Shown here: positions 45,132 to 54,770 of the stretch, piece by piece | Layout of the letters: each line of letters opens with the position of its first letter | How positions within the stretch are numbered: position 1 is the first letter of the stretch | Notes under the pieces: model-generated | What the model saw: only the letters and a program-made list of their open reading frames with translations | Told to the model about the DNA's origin: nothing | Databases searched by the model: none | Translations under genes and position numbers: made by a program | Origin: Acaryochloris sp. CCMEE 5410 | GTDB taxonomy: Bacteria; Cyanobacteriota; Cyanobacteriia; Thermosynechococcales; Thermosynechococcaceae | DNA: 64,000 nt | Assembly (NCBI RefSeq): GCF_000238775.2 | Contig: NZ_AFEJ02000001.1 | Location: 3,100,001 to 3,164,000 of the forward strand | Direction of reading: 5' to 3'

Positions 45132-45538
45132 AGCCAGTATTTTTAGACAGTGGAGCTTTCTTTGCCTTATTAGTGGTCGAGGATGCTTTTCATCAACGCG
45201 CTGCCGACCTATTTCAACAGGCAAATTCTGAAGGCTGGCATCTTATCACTACCAATTTAGTAGTGGTTGAAACCTACGCTCTTATCCTTGCGCGAACTAG
45301 AAAAGGCCGAGATCATGCTGTTGCGTTTCTCAATGGTCTTGATACTTCTGCTTGTCATATAGAAAGGATTACTGAGCAGGATGAAGCGCTTGGTGCAGAG
45401 ATTGTCCGTACTCATCGGGATAAAACTTATTCACTATGTGATGCCATCAGTTTTGCCGTTATGCAGCGTCTGGGTATTGCGGAAACAATCTCGTTTGATA
45501 AGCACTTTCGTGAATTTGGTCAATTTATCGTGTTGTAA
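45128..45538 (+). CDS. PIN-domain toxin (VapC-like ribonuclease)
   Basis: The 136-residue PIN protein starts at GTG 45128, overlapping the antitoxin stop by 4 bp. Acidic metal-binding residues are in VFLDSGAFFAL (Asp), NLVVVETYAL (Glu) and SLCDAISFAVM (Asp), followed by SFDKHFREFG. VapC toxins cleave tRNA or mRNA in the cytoplasm when the labile antitoxin is lost. It lies between the DevBCA operon and the convergent Roco gene. Confidence 0.87.
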   Translation: MKPVFLDSGAFFALLVVEDAFHQRAADLFQQANSEGWHLITTNLVVVETYALILARTRKGRDHAVAFLNGLDTSACHIERITEQDEALGAEIVRTHRDKTYSLCDAISFAVMQRLGIAETISFDKHFREFGQFIVL

Positions 45539-45706
45539 ATCCAATGGTAGGGTGCGCATATCTCTGAAGTGATTCACTCATTTATTAGTGACAAAATTGA
45601 AGTGGTAGCTTGCAAGTCTAGCATCCATAATGAACATCTCAAGTTTAGTGAAGTACCGATTTCTGCATGCTTCATTCCGTCATTGAGAAATCTTGGAAGA
45701 GTCGCT

Positions 45707-48700
45707 CTACCGATCTTGTGGTATTTCGGGCAACTCTGGATTATATATTTCGTGGTACTTCGGGTGGACCCAGAGAAACTGTCGTCGTCTATCTTGAACT
45801 CGCTTCAGTCCCCCAAAATAGGGGTCTTCTTGTCTAATACGTTCCTGCAGTAACCTTAAAGGAATGCCTTCTAACTGTTTAGATTCACCATACAAATTCG
45901 ACAAACCCCCTTGGTTTGATAATCCTTTCTCACCTTGCATTAGCATATTTCCAGCGTCACCACTAGCTTGAAGCAAAGCATTAAATGATTTCTGTCCAAG
46001 ATCGAGATTTTCTTCGATAGCTTTGTAAGATGGGTCATCCAAAGACCACTGAGCAACTGAACGTGCAACGGGGAGGATTAATGAAAGGATTCTAGCAGTA
46101 AATTTAGCATAAGGAGCGACTCGCAAAAGCCATTCACGAGGCTGCTCAAGAAGATATGAACCACATTTGGAGTTGTTAGCTAGCTGAGGTACAGGAAGGC
46201 GCGAATGTGCGCACCAGAGGGTAACTCTAACTTTAATTTTCGCCCAGCCCATTTCAGCCCACTGCTCTGCATTATTAGGGATAATGCTATAAAGTCGAGG
46301 GGCATCTCTAGCATCATCTGCTAATTCAGCCATCAACTTAGAGAATTGCTCATCTGCTTGGCTCATTAGTATTTTCAGATCAGTGTGCAATTCTTGGTAA
46401 TTATTCTGAACAGCGCGATATATAAGTACTTGACCTCGCCTCATTTCAGCTGATTGAGAAGCAAGTTTCTCATCAAGCAGGATTGAAAAATCTTGACTAG
46501 TAGAGGAAGGCGCTTGAGACAAGAGAGTATCAATGTTCTGCCATTCGTCACAATCAGGAATTGGGCAGGGGTATTCAGGACGCCCACGATTGCGACTTTC
46601 AATCAACTTACTAATTTCAAACAGACCTAAGCCTGGTTCATTTTTCCCACAAGGTTGCTGGCACGGCACAGTAATCTGACAGCGCAGTCCTTTCCAAAAG
46701 TTCTCGACTAGCCATTTTACTTCTTCACTGAGATGCTGCAAGAAGTATTGAGGATATGTAGCACGAACAGTAATACGTATATCGTTACCTATAAGTTCGA
46801 GAAAGGCCCTACCGTTATAAGTATCGTCAAGTATGAGACCTCTCTGCCAGTGGCAGTTTCTAGTATTATCTTTGCGACCAAGAGAGTAGCGATGCAAACG
46901 GACAATCAGTTGATATAAAATGCCTTCAGCCATCCCGGGTAATCCAGTATTCGCATCAACAATGCGGCAAACTTGGGCACGTTGGATTTCATTAGAATTA
47001 GGCTCTACTTTCCAATATTCCGAGAGCTGCTGAGGACGATTTCCAGGAACAAGTTGGGCAATTAAACTCGTTGGTTCTGCATGAGTCCCAGATTCGATGA
47101 CACGATAAGTAAGATCAAATCTTTCCATTAATCGTAGAAAGATTGGATGAATAGATGGATCGTACTGTTCAGTCTGCGGACGAGCCAAATCATTCCAAAG
47201 CTGCCCAAGATGACGGTGTGTGACAAGACCACTTTGTTTTTTTACCTGCTCATCTTCAAAGGCAAAGCTGATAGCCTTACTCAACCAGTCAGCTTTGAGA
47301 ATAACGATATCTTTTAAACTCTCATCATTACCATAATGTATAAAATGTCCCAACTCATGTGACATGGAAGCGAAAAGTTTAGTCTGGCTTTGATCCAAGC
47401 CACGATCTAGACAGAATCTGGCAAAATTGCTGTAGGAAAGGTATGGTTCTCGAATATTAGATAAGGCTTCGCGAGTGCGCTTATAACTCGCGGCAACTTT
47501 ACGTCCCATACCTGGAAGAGTTGAAGCAACTCGTGCGATTTCAGCTTTTAATTCATCTATGCCAGCACCCGTCTTACTATCCACATGATGAAAGCTGACA
47601 AGTACCTCACTAAACTGATCACCTAGAGCTATTTCATCAATGTATGCTTGGCGTTCTTTTGGACCACCGTGAGTAGCAACAACTAAAATACGGGGACGTT
47701 CATCTGGTCGATTAATATCATAAGCACGATGTTTAATTAACCGAGACCAATATTCCACAAAACCTTGCTCTGGTCCCTCACGGGGCTTCCAAACTATGAG
47801 ATATATAGCAGGGGAACTGAAGAAGAGCTGGTGAGTAGGGCGATATATGGGTTGTCCACCAAAATCCCAGGCGTTGAGGGTGATTTCTACGTTTGTCACT
47901 GAAGGGTGTTCTAGACAAACAGCACGAGTTTCGATGCCATGGGTTGTATCTCGATTCTCAATCCATGCATCACCACGTAATGCACCAAGTAGACTACTTT
48001 TTCCTACCGCTCCTTCGCCAACAAGAATGAGTTTAGCTTCATATAGTGCTAATGATTCTTTGGCTCGTTCACGAAGATATTGCAAAATAGCATTCTTACC
48101 CTGTGCTTCAAGAGCAGACAGTTCAACGTTAAGAGGATTATCTTGAAGATTAAGAGAATTAAGATTAACCAATCCATCAAAGAAATCAGGTAGGCTAGTC
48201 AGTCGATTACCGGAGAGGTCAAGCCAAGTAAGATTGGTCAGTTGGCCAAATTCTTCAGGTAGGCTAGTCAGTTGATTACCGGAGAGGTCAAGCCTAGTAA
48301 GATTGGTCAGTTGGCCAAATTCCTCAGGTAGGCTAGTCAGTTGATTACCGGAGAGGTCAAGCCTAGTAAGATTGGTCAGTTGGCCAAATTCCTCAGGTAG
48401 GCTAGTAAACCTATTGCGTTCAGAAAAAGTTGAACCAAGTCCTAATTCAGTGAGGTTGATAAGTTGGGAAATGCCCTTTGGCAAGCTGGTCAACCCATTA
48501 CCAGCACAGTTCAGTGAATTAAGCTTAGTTAGTTGAACAAGAATTTCAGGCAGACAAACTAGTTGATTTCCAGCAACATTCAACGAATTAAGATTAACCA
48601 GTTGCCCCAACTCTTTGGGTAGTCTAGTGAGCTTATTAGAATTGAGGTTTAAGTGTGTAAGGTTGATCAGCTGACCGAGTGTCTTAGGTAAGCTGACAAA

Positions 48701-49126
48701 GTGATTGCTTGTTAGATCAAGATAAGTGAGTTTTTTTAGCTGACCAAAATTTTTTGGCAGACTTTTTAGTTCATTTTGCGATAGATAAAGCTGGTTGAGA
48801 CTGCTTAATTGACCAAATCTTTTTGTTAATTCAGTCAAGCTATTGTCACTAAGATCTAAGTAAGTTAGATAGGTTAATTGATCAAGTTCTGCCGGAAGAG
48901 TTCCAAGATTGTTATTGCTGAGATCGAGATAGGTCAGTTTGGTCAACTGACCCAAAGATTTAGGTAAACTTTCCAAATGAGTTCTTCGGAGGTCTAAAGA
49001 ACTAAGGCTGGTTAGTTGACCAAATTCTTCAGGTAGACTATCTAGACGTTCTCCCCCAAGATCGAGTTCTGTATCTCCCCTCTGAGCGGCTTCCCAAATA
49101 ATTTTCAGCAACTGATCTTTTGTCAT
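45707..49126 (-). CDS. Roco protein (LRR, ROC GTPase, COR)
   Basis: The 1,139-residue protein has about 13 leucine-rich repeats of 23 residues (about 20-345) followed by a Roc GTPase. Its P-loop is LVGEGAVGKSSLL (about 365-377), the G3 region is NAWDFGGQPIYRPTH (about 415-429), and the usual NKxD is replaced around VVATHGGP (about 480). A COR dimerisation domain follows. The long C-terminal part (about 780-1139) has two Cys motifs (CQQPCGKNEPG; CPIPDC), perhaps a zinc-binding fold. Roco proteins are GTP-dependent dimer switches; bacterial roles are mostly unknown, and the mixed LRR/STAND-like design suits sensing. The lone gene converges on vapC and lies behind a degenerate attI-like site. 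Confidence 0.92.
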   Translation of the reverse strand: MTKDQLLKIIWEAAQRGDTELDLGGERLDSLPEEFGQLTSLSSLDLRRTHLESLPKSLGQLTKLTYLDLSNNNLGTLPAELDQLTYLTYLDLSDNSLTELTKRFGQLSSLNQLYLSQNELKSLPKNFGQLKKLTYLDLTSNHFVSLPKTLGQLINLTHLNLNSNKLTRLPKELGQLVNLNSLNVAGNQLVCLPEILVQLTKLNSLNCAGNGLTSLPKGISQLINLTELGLGSTFSERNRFTSLPEEFGQLTNLTRLDLSGNQLTSLPEEFGQLTNLTRLDLSGNQLTSLPEEFGQLTNLTWLDLSGNRLTSLPDFFDGLVNLNSLNLQDNPLNVELSALEAQGKNAILQYLRERAKESLALYEAKLILVGEGAVGKSSLLGALRGDAWIENRDTTHGIETRAVCLEHPSVTNVEITLNAWDFGGQPIYRPTHQLFFSSPAIYLIVWKPREGPEQGFVEYWSRLIKHRAYDINRPDERPRILVVATHGGPKERQAYIDEIALGDQFSEVLVSFHHVDSKTGAGIDELKAEIARVASTLPGMGRKVAASYKRTREALSNIREPYLSYSNFARFCLDRGLDQSQTKLFASMSHELGHFIHYGNDESLKDIVILKADWLSKAISFAFEDEQVKKQSGLVTHRHLGQLWNDLARPQTEQYDPSIHPIFLRLMERFDLTYRVIESGTHAEPTSLIAQLVPGNRPQQLSEYWKVEPNSNEIQRAQVCRIVDANTGLPGMAEGILYQLIVRLHRYSLGRKDNTRNCHWQRGLILDDTYNGRAFLELIGNDIRITVRATYPQYFLQHLSEEVKWLVENFWKGLRCQITVPCQQPCGKNEPGLGLFEISKLIESRNRGRPEYPCPIPDCDEWQNIDTLLSQAPSSTSQDFSILLDEKLASQSAEMRRGQVLIYRAVQNNYQELHTDLKILMSQADEQFSKLMAELADDARDAPRLYSIIPNNAEQWAEMGWAKIKVRVTLWCAHSRLPVPQLANNSKCGSYLLEQPREWLLRVAPYAKFTARILSLILPVARSVAQWSLDDPSYKAIEENLDLGQKSFNALLQASGDAGNMLMQGEKGLSNQGGLSNLYGESKQLEGIPLRLLQERIRQEDPYFGGLKRVQDRRRQFLWVHPKYHEIYNPELPEIPQDR
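48188..48394. repeat. Three 69-bp near-identical tandem LRR-coding repeats
   Basis: Units at 48188-48256, 48257-48325 and 48326-48394 each encode one 23-residue LRR. Units 2 and 3 are identical by eye and unit 1 differs at about three or four bases. This level of identity points to recent expansion in the Roco gene. Confidence 0.88.
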
Positions 49127-49572
49127 TATCCTTAATGATCATATTCTGTCAAGAATACATTAGTGAATTCAATCATGCTACTAGTGCTGTTCAAAGAACC
49201 ATTCAAAAATCACTGACCTCTTTAAAAACCACTAGTCCTTGATTATTAGTAATACATGTATTTGAGTGGAGGGTAGAAGACATACTAGCTATGGTTATAT
49301 AACAAACTGACTTATAACTTTTTTCACAGAATACTGACTATCAATTATCATATAGTATTCCTTTAAATGGAATTTCCAGTCAAGTATCCTTGAATACCCT
49401 ATTTTTAGATAGAAATTCGACACATTGTGGAGTGATACGCCAATTCCCAAATCTTCTTTTACAATAAATCTCTAAGCAACTGCAATGCCCACTATTACTG
49501 AGAATCAACTTCCACATCCTCTTGAACAAGTTCATTCACCAGAAAGACTCAGGTATTTTAGCCATAAATACC
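49127..49572. other. Degenerate integron platform fragment (attI-like region and intI start)
   Basis: From about 49283 this stretch aligns with 58201-58480. The corresponding core reads TACTAGC (49283-49289) where the other copy has GCCTAAC, followed by TATGGTTATA and the inverted repeat GTTATA/TATAAC (49294-49320). The stretch 49127-49282 between the Roco start and this site has no recognisable gene. The intI start follows at 49485. Confidence 0.6.
49485..49572 (+). pseudogene. intI: Integron integrase remnant (first ~29 codons)
   Basis: MPTITENQLPHPLEQV, then PERLRYFSHKY, matches the N-terminus of the truncated integrase at 58400 (LLDQVRQSARLRHFSHKT). An ISAs1 element interrupts at 49573. 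What resumes after the target duplication (50747 on) is no longer integrase-like, so the gene was already truncated before or at the insertion. Confidence 0.7.
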
Positions 49573-50736
49573 CAGGGTTGTTTTACGTTCCTCCTAGAAA
49601 AAATAGGATGGTTCTACTGACCAACAGTAGAGAGACCGATGAGCCATCTAATTGATACATTGAAGCAAGTCCCGGATTTCCGCAGTACCCATGGCCGTAT
49701 TCATCCGTTATGGCTGCTGTTGCTATTGATGGTGATGGGCATGCTTGCTGGATACCAGGGATATCGCCCCTTAGAAACCTTTACGAGCGATTATCGCCAG
49801 CCTTTAAGTGAGCTATTGGGACTTGAGAGCCTCGAAGTTCCGTCTCACTGTACCTTTCGTCGAGTGATGAAGGGTCTTGACTTCCAAGCGTTGAGCCACC
49901 AATTTGAAGCATGGATGCTCTCGAAAGCCCAGACTCACTCTCCCGATAATTATGCAGCCTCCATTGATGGCAAACGGATTCGTCAGGGGCTGACAGATGC
50001 CAAGGGGAAGCAGCGTTTTGTGGGCTTGGTGAGTTTATTTGCGGTGGAAGCAGGCATCACCCTCAAGCTCGAAGCCCTCACTCAGGAGGATAATAGCGAA
50101 TCAAAGTCGTGCAGGCACTGTTGGAAACCCTTCAACTCGATGGCTTACTGATTACCATGGATGCCTTACACGCCCAAAAAACACTTGAGAAGATTGTGGC
50201 CTCGGGTAATGACTATCTCGTGGCGGTCAAATCCAACCAGGGAAGACTTTACGACCACCTCCAGACTTACTTTGAGTGTCTTAAACCCATGGCTGAGCAC
50301 ATCCACTCCGCCCAAAGTAGAGGACGAGATGAACATCGGTGTATACAGGTTTATGAGCCTGTCGGCATAGCCCTACAAGAATGGACAGCAATTCGCTCTG
50401 TACTTTGTGTCCAACGATGGGGTACTCGCAAAGGAAAGGAGTATCACAATACCGCCTATTACATCAGTTCAGCTGCCACCTCACCCCAGCATTGGCAATC
50501 TCTGGTCCGAGAACATTGGGGCATTGAAAATCGGTTGCATTGGCCGAAGGATGTTGTTTTTGGCGAAGATGATTATCGACTCGAAGATGAACAAGCACTG
50601 CTCAATTGGTCAGTGCTTAGAACTATTGGGATTAATATCCTGCGGCTAAACGACTATCAATCCCTCAAAACCGCGATGACTAAGCTTGCTAATCGGGTCG
50701 ATATTATTTTTTCGCTGCTAACTTAAAACAGCCCTG
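49573..50736 (+). mobile_element. ISAs1-family insertion sequence, copy 2
   Basis: It begins CAGGGTTGTTTTACGTT and ends AACTTAAAACAGCCCTG. The 10-bp target duplication CATAAATACC is at 49563-49572 and 50737-50746. The length is 1,164 bp, nearly identical to copies 1 and 3. Confidence 0.93.
49639..50726 (+). pseudogene. ISAs1-family transposase, one-base deletion
   Basis: It matches copy 1 (MSHLIDTLKQVPDFRSTHGR) but has GCGAATCAAAG where copies 1 and 3 have GCGAAATCAAAG, a lost A at about 50100 that shifts the frame. The second part (about 50109-50726) runs intact through YYISSAATSPQHW and REHWGIENRLHW to the end, so this copy lacks the lesion found in copy 1. Copies 1 and 2 together define a full-length frame of about 363 residues. 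Confidence 0.88.
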
Positions 50737-51052
50737 CATAAATACCTATCCAACATTAACAACATAATTCTCATCCAAAGCCTTTTAAAAATTTATCAAT
50801 GTACAGACTTAGGCTGGGAAACATGTCGTTTTTGCAAACCAATTAAGCCTAAGATAAGCATACCGATGAGCCAGCCCTTGTAAGACTTTGACCTCATTCC
50901 GCTACACCCCTGAAATTAGTATGTTGGGAGCATATCACCTTAGCAGATTTATAAATTTTGGCACTGAAAAATTGATGTTTAAAAGCAAGGCTAACAAGTC
51001 TTTAGATATGAGTATAAATACTAAATCATAAAGGTGACATGTTCCCGATTTC
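50737..51052. other. Intergenic stretch after ISAs1 copy 2
   Basis: No firm gene. On the minus strand 50796-50897 could encode a 33-residue peptide with one hydrophobic helix (GWLIGMLILGLIGLQKRH), which might be a small membrane protein or a decayed C-terminal sorting tail. No ribosome-binding site supports it. Confidence 0.35.
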
Positions 51053-51451
51053 CTAGATAAAAAGTCCTGCATCAACGCCAAAGTAATCAGCCAAAGATTT
51101 AGCTTGAGCGATACTAATACCTCGCTTACCGTTCACCACTTCAGACACAACCCCTCGCGATCCAATAACACCTACCAAATCCTCTTGAATACATTCTTTG
51201 GCCTCCATCAAGTGCAGCAAAACTTCACGGGGACTACTGACAGGAATCGGATAAGCGGTATCTTCATACTTTTCAATCAGCATCACCAGTAGATCAAGAA
51301 GCGCTTCCTGTTCTGAGGTTTGATTTGGGAGATGTTCTAACTTTTGTGCAAGTGAGATCGCAGCCTCGTTTTCCTGTTCAGACGTGATCACTTTGGGACG
51401 ATACTCCGCCAACAATTGACTGTAGATATCTGCATTAAAAGTAAGGGTCAT
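51053..51451 (-). CDS. higA: HigA-type antitoxin (XRE helix-turn-helix)
   Basis: The 132-residue protein has an N-terminal acidic region (EQENEAAISLAQKLEHLPNQ) and a C-terminal helix-turn-helix (IQEDLVGVIGSRGVVSEVVNGKR written in the order helix 2, turn, helix 3; about residues 93-130). HigA binds HigB and represses the operon. It follows the toxin gene with a 17-bp overlap, in the usual HigBA order. Confidence 0.88.
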   Translation of the reverse strand: MTLTFNADIYSQLLAEYRPKVITSEQENEAAISLAQKLEHLPNQTSEQEALLDLLVMLIEKYEDTAYPIPVSSPREVLLHLMEAKECIQEDLVGVIGSRGVVSEVVNGKRGISIAQAKSLADYFGVDAGLFI

Positions 51452-51734
51452 TTTTCCAGAGGTTTTTATCGTAATCAGCGTGGGTCAAAATATATTTGAT
51501 GTAGATTCGCTGCTTAACATAGTTGATATCCACAATTAAACGATAGGTATTGCCTTTGATATTGAAAACGGTGAAATTACCGACTGCTTCTGCTTGGGGG
51601 TAAACAACTTGAATTTGAGTAAGGTTTTGCCAGTGAGCCTTGGTTGCTACCCTATACCAAGCAAATAGCGCTTCACAAGAATCAGCATGCTTTTGACAAA
51701 AGTCTCGGAGAATCTTGCGACTAATAACATGCAC
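51435..51734 (-). CDS. higB: HigB-type mRNA interferase toxin
   Basis: The 99-residue protein is a RelE-superfamily HigB: MHVISRKILRDFCQKH at the start, LFAWYRVATKAHWQN, FNIKGNTYRLIVDINY (about 61-76) and the C-terminal IYIKYILTHADYDK. Such toxins cleave mRNA on the ribosome. The gene precedes and overlaps its antitoxin. Confidence 0.9.
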   Translation of the reverse strand: MHVISRKILRDFCQKHADSCEALFAWYRVATKAHWQNLTQIQVVYPQAEAVGNFTVFNIKGNTYRLIVDINYVKQRIYIKYILTHADYDKNLWKNDPYF

Positions 51735-51828
51735 AGAGACAACATCAAACTAGATCAACAACACTATGTTCTCGTATCGAGAATATGATGTCAATGATGG
51801 TCTACCGTTTCATAACTCTTTCAGCCCC

Positions 51829-53199
51829 TCAGAACTGCCCACCTAACGCCAATAAGGCTCTTGCTCGGGTGTCGAAATTAGGATCTATCGCTAACGCCTT
51901 TTGAGAATAGGTCTTGGCTTGAGCCTTATTGCCTAGGGCAGCTTCTACTAAACTGGCTCGATAGAACAAACTGGCATCTTGTATGCCGAGTGCGATCGCA
52001 TCTTGCAACACACCCTGAGCCTCACGATATCGGTTCAACCGCGACAGCGCCCAAGCCAAAGTCTTCAAGGTCTCAGGATCCTGGCGAAGGCTGGCTTCTG
52101 TCTGCATTAGGGTCAACGCTTCCGGTAAATCTGCTTGGTGACCTCTCGCCAACAGTAACTTTGCTAAATCCCGACGATGACCAAAATGATCCAGATCCTG
52201 GTGATCGCGAAACTCATGTTCGGCTTTAGCCCAGAGCTGCTTGGCTTCCGTCAACTTTCCTTGGAGGACTTTCAGTTGGGCAAGTCCCTGCAAAGCTACA
52301 TGATCCAGACCATGAGAGGTTTCAGGGTACTGGAGCAGTTGTTGATAGAGGGTTGCGGCAGCGCCATAATTGCCCTGACGGGTTTCCAGTTCCGCCAGTT
52401 TGACTTGGGCAAAAGAAGAATGGGGCTGTAGCTGTAGGGCTTCTTGATAGTACTGTTTTGCTAATGGTAGTTGGCCCCGATGGGCATAATAGCGGCCTAG
52501 CAATGTTCGCGCCCAGGCAGATTGAGACAGTTGATCGGGTTGTTCTAGGGCCAGGGCCTGCTGGAAATCTTGGAGGGCAGCTTGATCCTCGCCTTGGGCT
52601 ACAAGGACCAAAGCCCGAAGAGTATAGCTAACCAAGGTCGGAGCCTGCTCCACCAGTTGATCGGCCACGGGTCGGGCCTGATCAAGCTGCCCTTGAGCTA
52701 GCTTGCTGGTCACAACAATTGAGAGGGCTTGCTGATTTGTGGGATTCTCTTGCAAGACTGTCTCAGCGAACTGTAGGGCTTCCGTAAACTGATGTTCCGC
52801 TTGAGCCACTTTTGCCAGGGCCAGCTGAGCTTCGGGGTTATTGAAGGGTAAGTTGACCAAAGACTGACGGGCGGTTTCTTCGGCCTCGTGATACCAGTGA
52901 GTGTTGCCAGTTGAGGAGGCCAGTTGCAGATAAAGGGTCGCGAGAGCGGCTCGGTCTAAACCATCTGTGGGATTGGCCTGAATTCGATTTTGGTAGAAGG
53001 CAATCTCGTGTTGCAGGGCATCTGTTACCGAATGTTCGACCGCATGGGAATGGGATTCCTCCTTATGAGAATGAGTTTCCCCCCCATGGGAATGAGCTCG
53101 GGCTGGCTGCCCCAGGTCAACGCTAATCCCCAACACTAGGGTGAGCGTAATGCCTGAGAGCAAAGAAGTGCGGGACCATTTCCAGATATTCAAAATCAT
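51829..53199 (-). CDS. Secreted TPR protein with His-rich N-terminus
   Basis: The 456-residue protein has a signal peptide (LLSGITLTLVLGISVDLG, cleavage near ARA-HS). A His-rich stretch HSHGGETHSHKEESHSHAVEH (about 36-56) could bind metal ions. About ten TPR units follow (QAQLALAKVAQAEHQFTEAL-like patterns; ALQLQPHSSFAQVKLAELE). It is likely a periplasmic scaffold. It lies 109 bp after the DUF4331 gene on the same strand, with an intercistronic hairpin at 53227-53276, and may belong to the same ECF-controlled operon. Confidence 0.85.
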   Translation of the reverse strand: MILNIWKWSRTSLLSGITLTLVLGISVDLGQPARAHSHGGETHSHKEESHSHAVEHSVTDALQHEIAFYQNRIQANPTDGLDRAALATLYLQLASSTGNTHWYHEAEETARQSLVNLPFNNPEAQLALAKVAQAEHQFTEALQFAETVLQENPTNQQALSIVVTSKLAQGQLDQARPVADQLVEQAPTLVSYTLRALVLVAQGEDQAALQDFQQALALEQPDQLSQSAWARTLLGRYYAHRGQLPLAKQYYQEALQLQPHSSFAQVKLAELETRQGNYGAAATLYQQLLQYPETSHGLDHVALQGLAQLKVLQGKLTEAKQLWAKAEHEFRDHQDLDHFGHRRDLAKLLLARGHQADLPEALTLMQTEASLRQDPETLKTLAWALSRLNRYREAQGVLQDAIALGIQDASLFYRASLVEAALGNKAQAKTYSQKALAIDPNFDTRARALLALGGQF

Positions 53200-53226
53200 T
53201 GCAAAACCTCATGGTGAATCAGTAAA

Positions 53227-53276
53227 GCTTTCATCCTCTGCAAGCCAGGGCAGGGAGATCCGCAAAGGATGAAAGC
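53227..53276 (-). other. Intercistronic hairpin between DUF4331 and TPR genes
   Basis: GCTTTCATCCT (53227-53237) pairs with AGGATGAAAGC (53266-53276), an 11-bp perfect stem with a 28-base loop. There is no T-run on the minus strand, so it may be a processing or stability element rather than a terminator. Confidence 0.5.
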
Positions 53277-53308
53277 AAGCGGCTTTAGAACAGTTAGAAC
53301 AGGGAGAC

Positions 53309-54559
53309 TTAGTTGGGGAGCGCCAGGTAAGGAAACTGGGTTTGGAGTGGACTGTGGCCCTGAGAGGGATTACCAGGAGTGCCCTCATAGGAGACGTTAT
53401 CCGTGGTGATCGCTCCGTTGGTCAAAACGCTCAGGGTAATATCCACCACATCGTCTTTGAGCAAGCGACCGCGAATGGGGCTGCCTTTGCTATTCAGGGC
53501 ATTGCCATAACCGCTGGCATCCGTGGTATCAATTCGCATCACGTCAGGCAAGAAGGCTTGCAGTAAGGTATTGGTACGCTGGTCATCGTTGCCAATGGCT
53601 TTGAGGGTTTGAGCAGCTTCATTAACGATGGGACCCGCAATTTTGGCCGCAGGCTTTTGCCCGGCTAGGGCAGCGGCTTCAAAGTCAGGACCGACGCTGT
53701 TAAGGGCATTAAGGAAATCATTGGAAACAATCAGCCCTTCATTGACTGCCGGACGGGCCAAACGTTCCACTTGTCGATACTTACCGCCTTTGCCTCGGAC
53801 GGAAATGGTTTGCCAAACATCAAAGGTCGTAGCACCAGAATCATTCTGGAGAAATTTGATGGGAACACGAACTGCGATCGCATTAACGTTATAGCCCGTT
53901 GTAAAGTCTACGGCTTTGTCAGGGTCCCGGAATCCCACGGCTGGTCCTTTGCCTAATGCCCCGGCTCGGACTCGGAAAAACTGCTCCACATCAAAGAAGA
54001 AGGGATCTTCTCGGAGTCCGGCAAAAACGGAGAGGGTCTGGCCGCCCATGGGCACTTGGGTGGTTTTGGGGTCGCTATTGAGGGGAGTGGTGATCGCTTT
54101 GCCCACATGACTACTGCCGTCGCGAATCGTGGTGATTTTGACGGTCTGAGTCTGATTGGGCTTGGGTTTACTAAATTCAAATCGCAACGTCACATCCGGC
54201 TTACCCGTGGAGGTGGCATCGTTATCGGGGGTGCGAGCAATATGAAATTCGTAGCGGGCCTTGTTATTGAAATAGTATTGCTGCCGTGCCACCGACCGAG
54301 GATTGGTATTCATAATCAACACCAAGTCATCGGTGGAGGCGTTGGGATTTTGATCGCCTTCCCGGAACACATATAAGTCCGTCAGGTTGAGATTACGGCT
54401 CTTGGTATTGGTTTCACCATCATCATGATCCGAAGCCAAGGTAGCGGGGGCAATGCTGCCCAACGAGAGGCCAAGTCCTAAAACCACGCCGCTCAATTTC
54501 AACAAAGATTTAGCAGAGAATCGGCGGGTAGCCTGATTTTGACGAGGGTTCGATAGCAT
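53309..54559 (-). CDS. Secreted DUF4331 protein
   Basis: 416 residues from the ATG at 54559 (MLSNPRQNQATRRFS), chosen because AGGAGAT lies 6-8 bp upstream and a signal peptide follows (LLKLSGVVLGLGLSLGSIAPATLA-S). Upstream in-frame Mets exist but lack this. The mature part is typical DUF4331: SDHDDGETNTKSRNLNLTD LYVFRE pattern, AVGFRDPDKAVDFTTGYNVNAI and a C-terminal GTPGNPSQGHSPLQTQFPYL. The family is extracytoplasmic and of unknown function, often near ECF sigma factors. Divergent from the ECF sigma gene here. Confidence 0.88.
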   Translation of the reverse strand: MLSNPRQNQATRRFSAKSLLKLSGVVLGLGLSLGSIAPATLASDHDDGETNTKSRNLNLTDLYVFREGDQNPNASTDDLVLIMNTNPRSVARQQYYFNNKARYEFHIARTPDNDATSTGKPDVTLRFEFSKPKPNQTQTVKITTIRDGSSHVGKAITTPLNSDPKTTQVPMGGQTLSVFAGLREDPFFFDVEQFFRVRAGALGKGPAVGFRDPDKAVDFTTGYNVNAIAVRVPIKFLQNDSGATTFDVWQTISVRGKGGKYRQVERLARPAVNEGLIVSNDFLNALNSVGPDFEAAALAGQKPAAKIAGPIVNEAAQTLKAIGNDDQRTNTLLQAFLPDVMRIDTTDASGYGNALNSKGSPIRGRLLKDDVVDITLSVLTNGAITTDNVSYEGTPGNPSQGHSPLQTQFPYLALPN

Positions 54560-54770
54560 GTCTATCTCCTGCGAGTACATCAATGCGTTGACAGCAACCG
54601 GAAAAGGCTGCAAATTAACTGATAATGGGCAGCAGAAGCTTGTCCGCCCTCGGGCAGACTTCGCCATTAACTTCCTTTCATTCAGCAATCTGTAGGGGTA
54701 TACGCTAGGGGTTGGTGATTGGATCTGTTTCTCGAAAAATTTGTTGGAATCACGTGAGTTTAAATCGGGA

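Noticed and set aside
45569-45853. 94-codon plus-strand frame
   Set aside because: It overlaps the 3' end of the Roco gene in antisense, has no family features and no ribosome-binding site.
48188-48400. CRISPR-like repeat array
   Set aside because: The units are contiguous, 69 bp long and encode LRRs in frame, without unique spacers. No CRISPR array was seen anywhere.
54560-54770. ECF-type promoter in the divergent spacer
   Set aside because: Several AAC/TGAT-like elements can be picked by eye, but no pair with the right spacing stands out.
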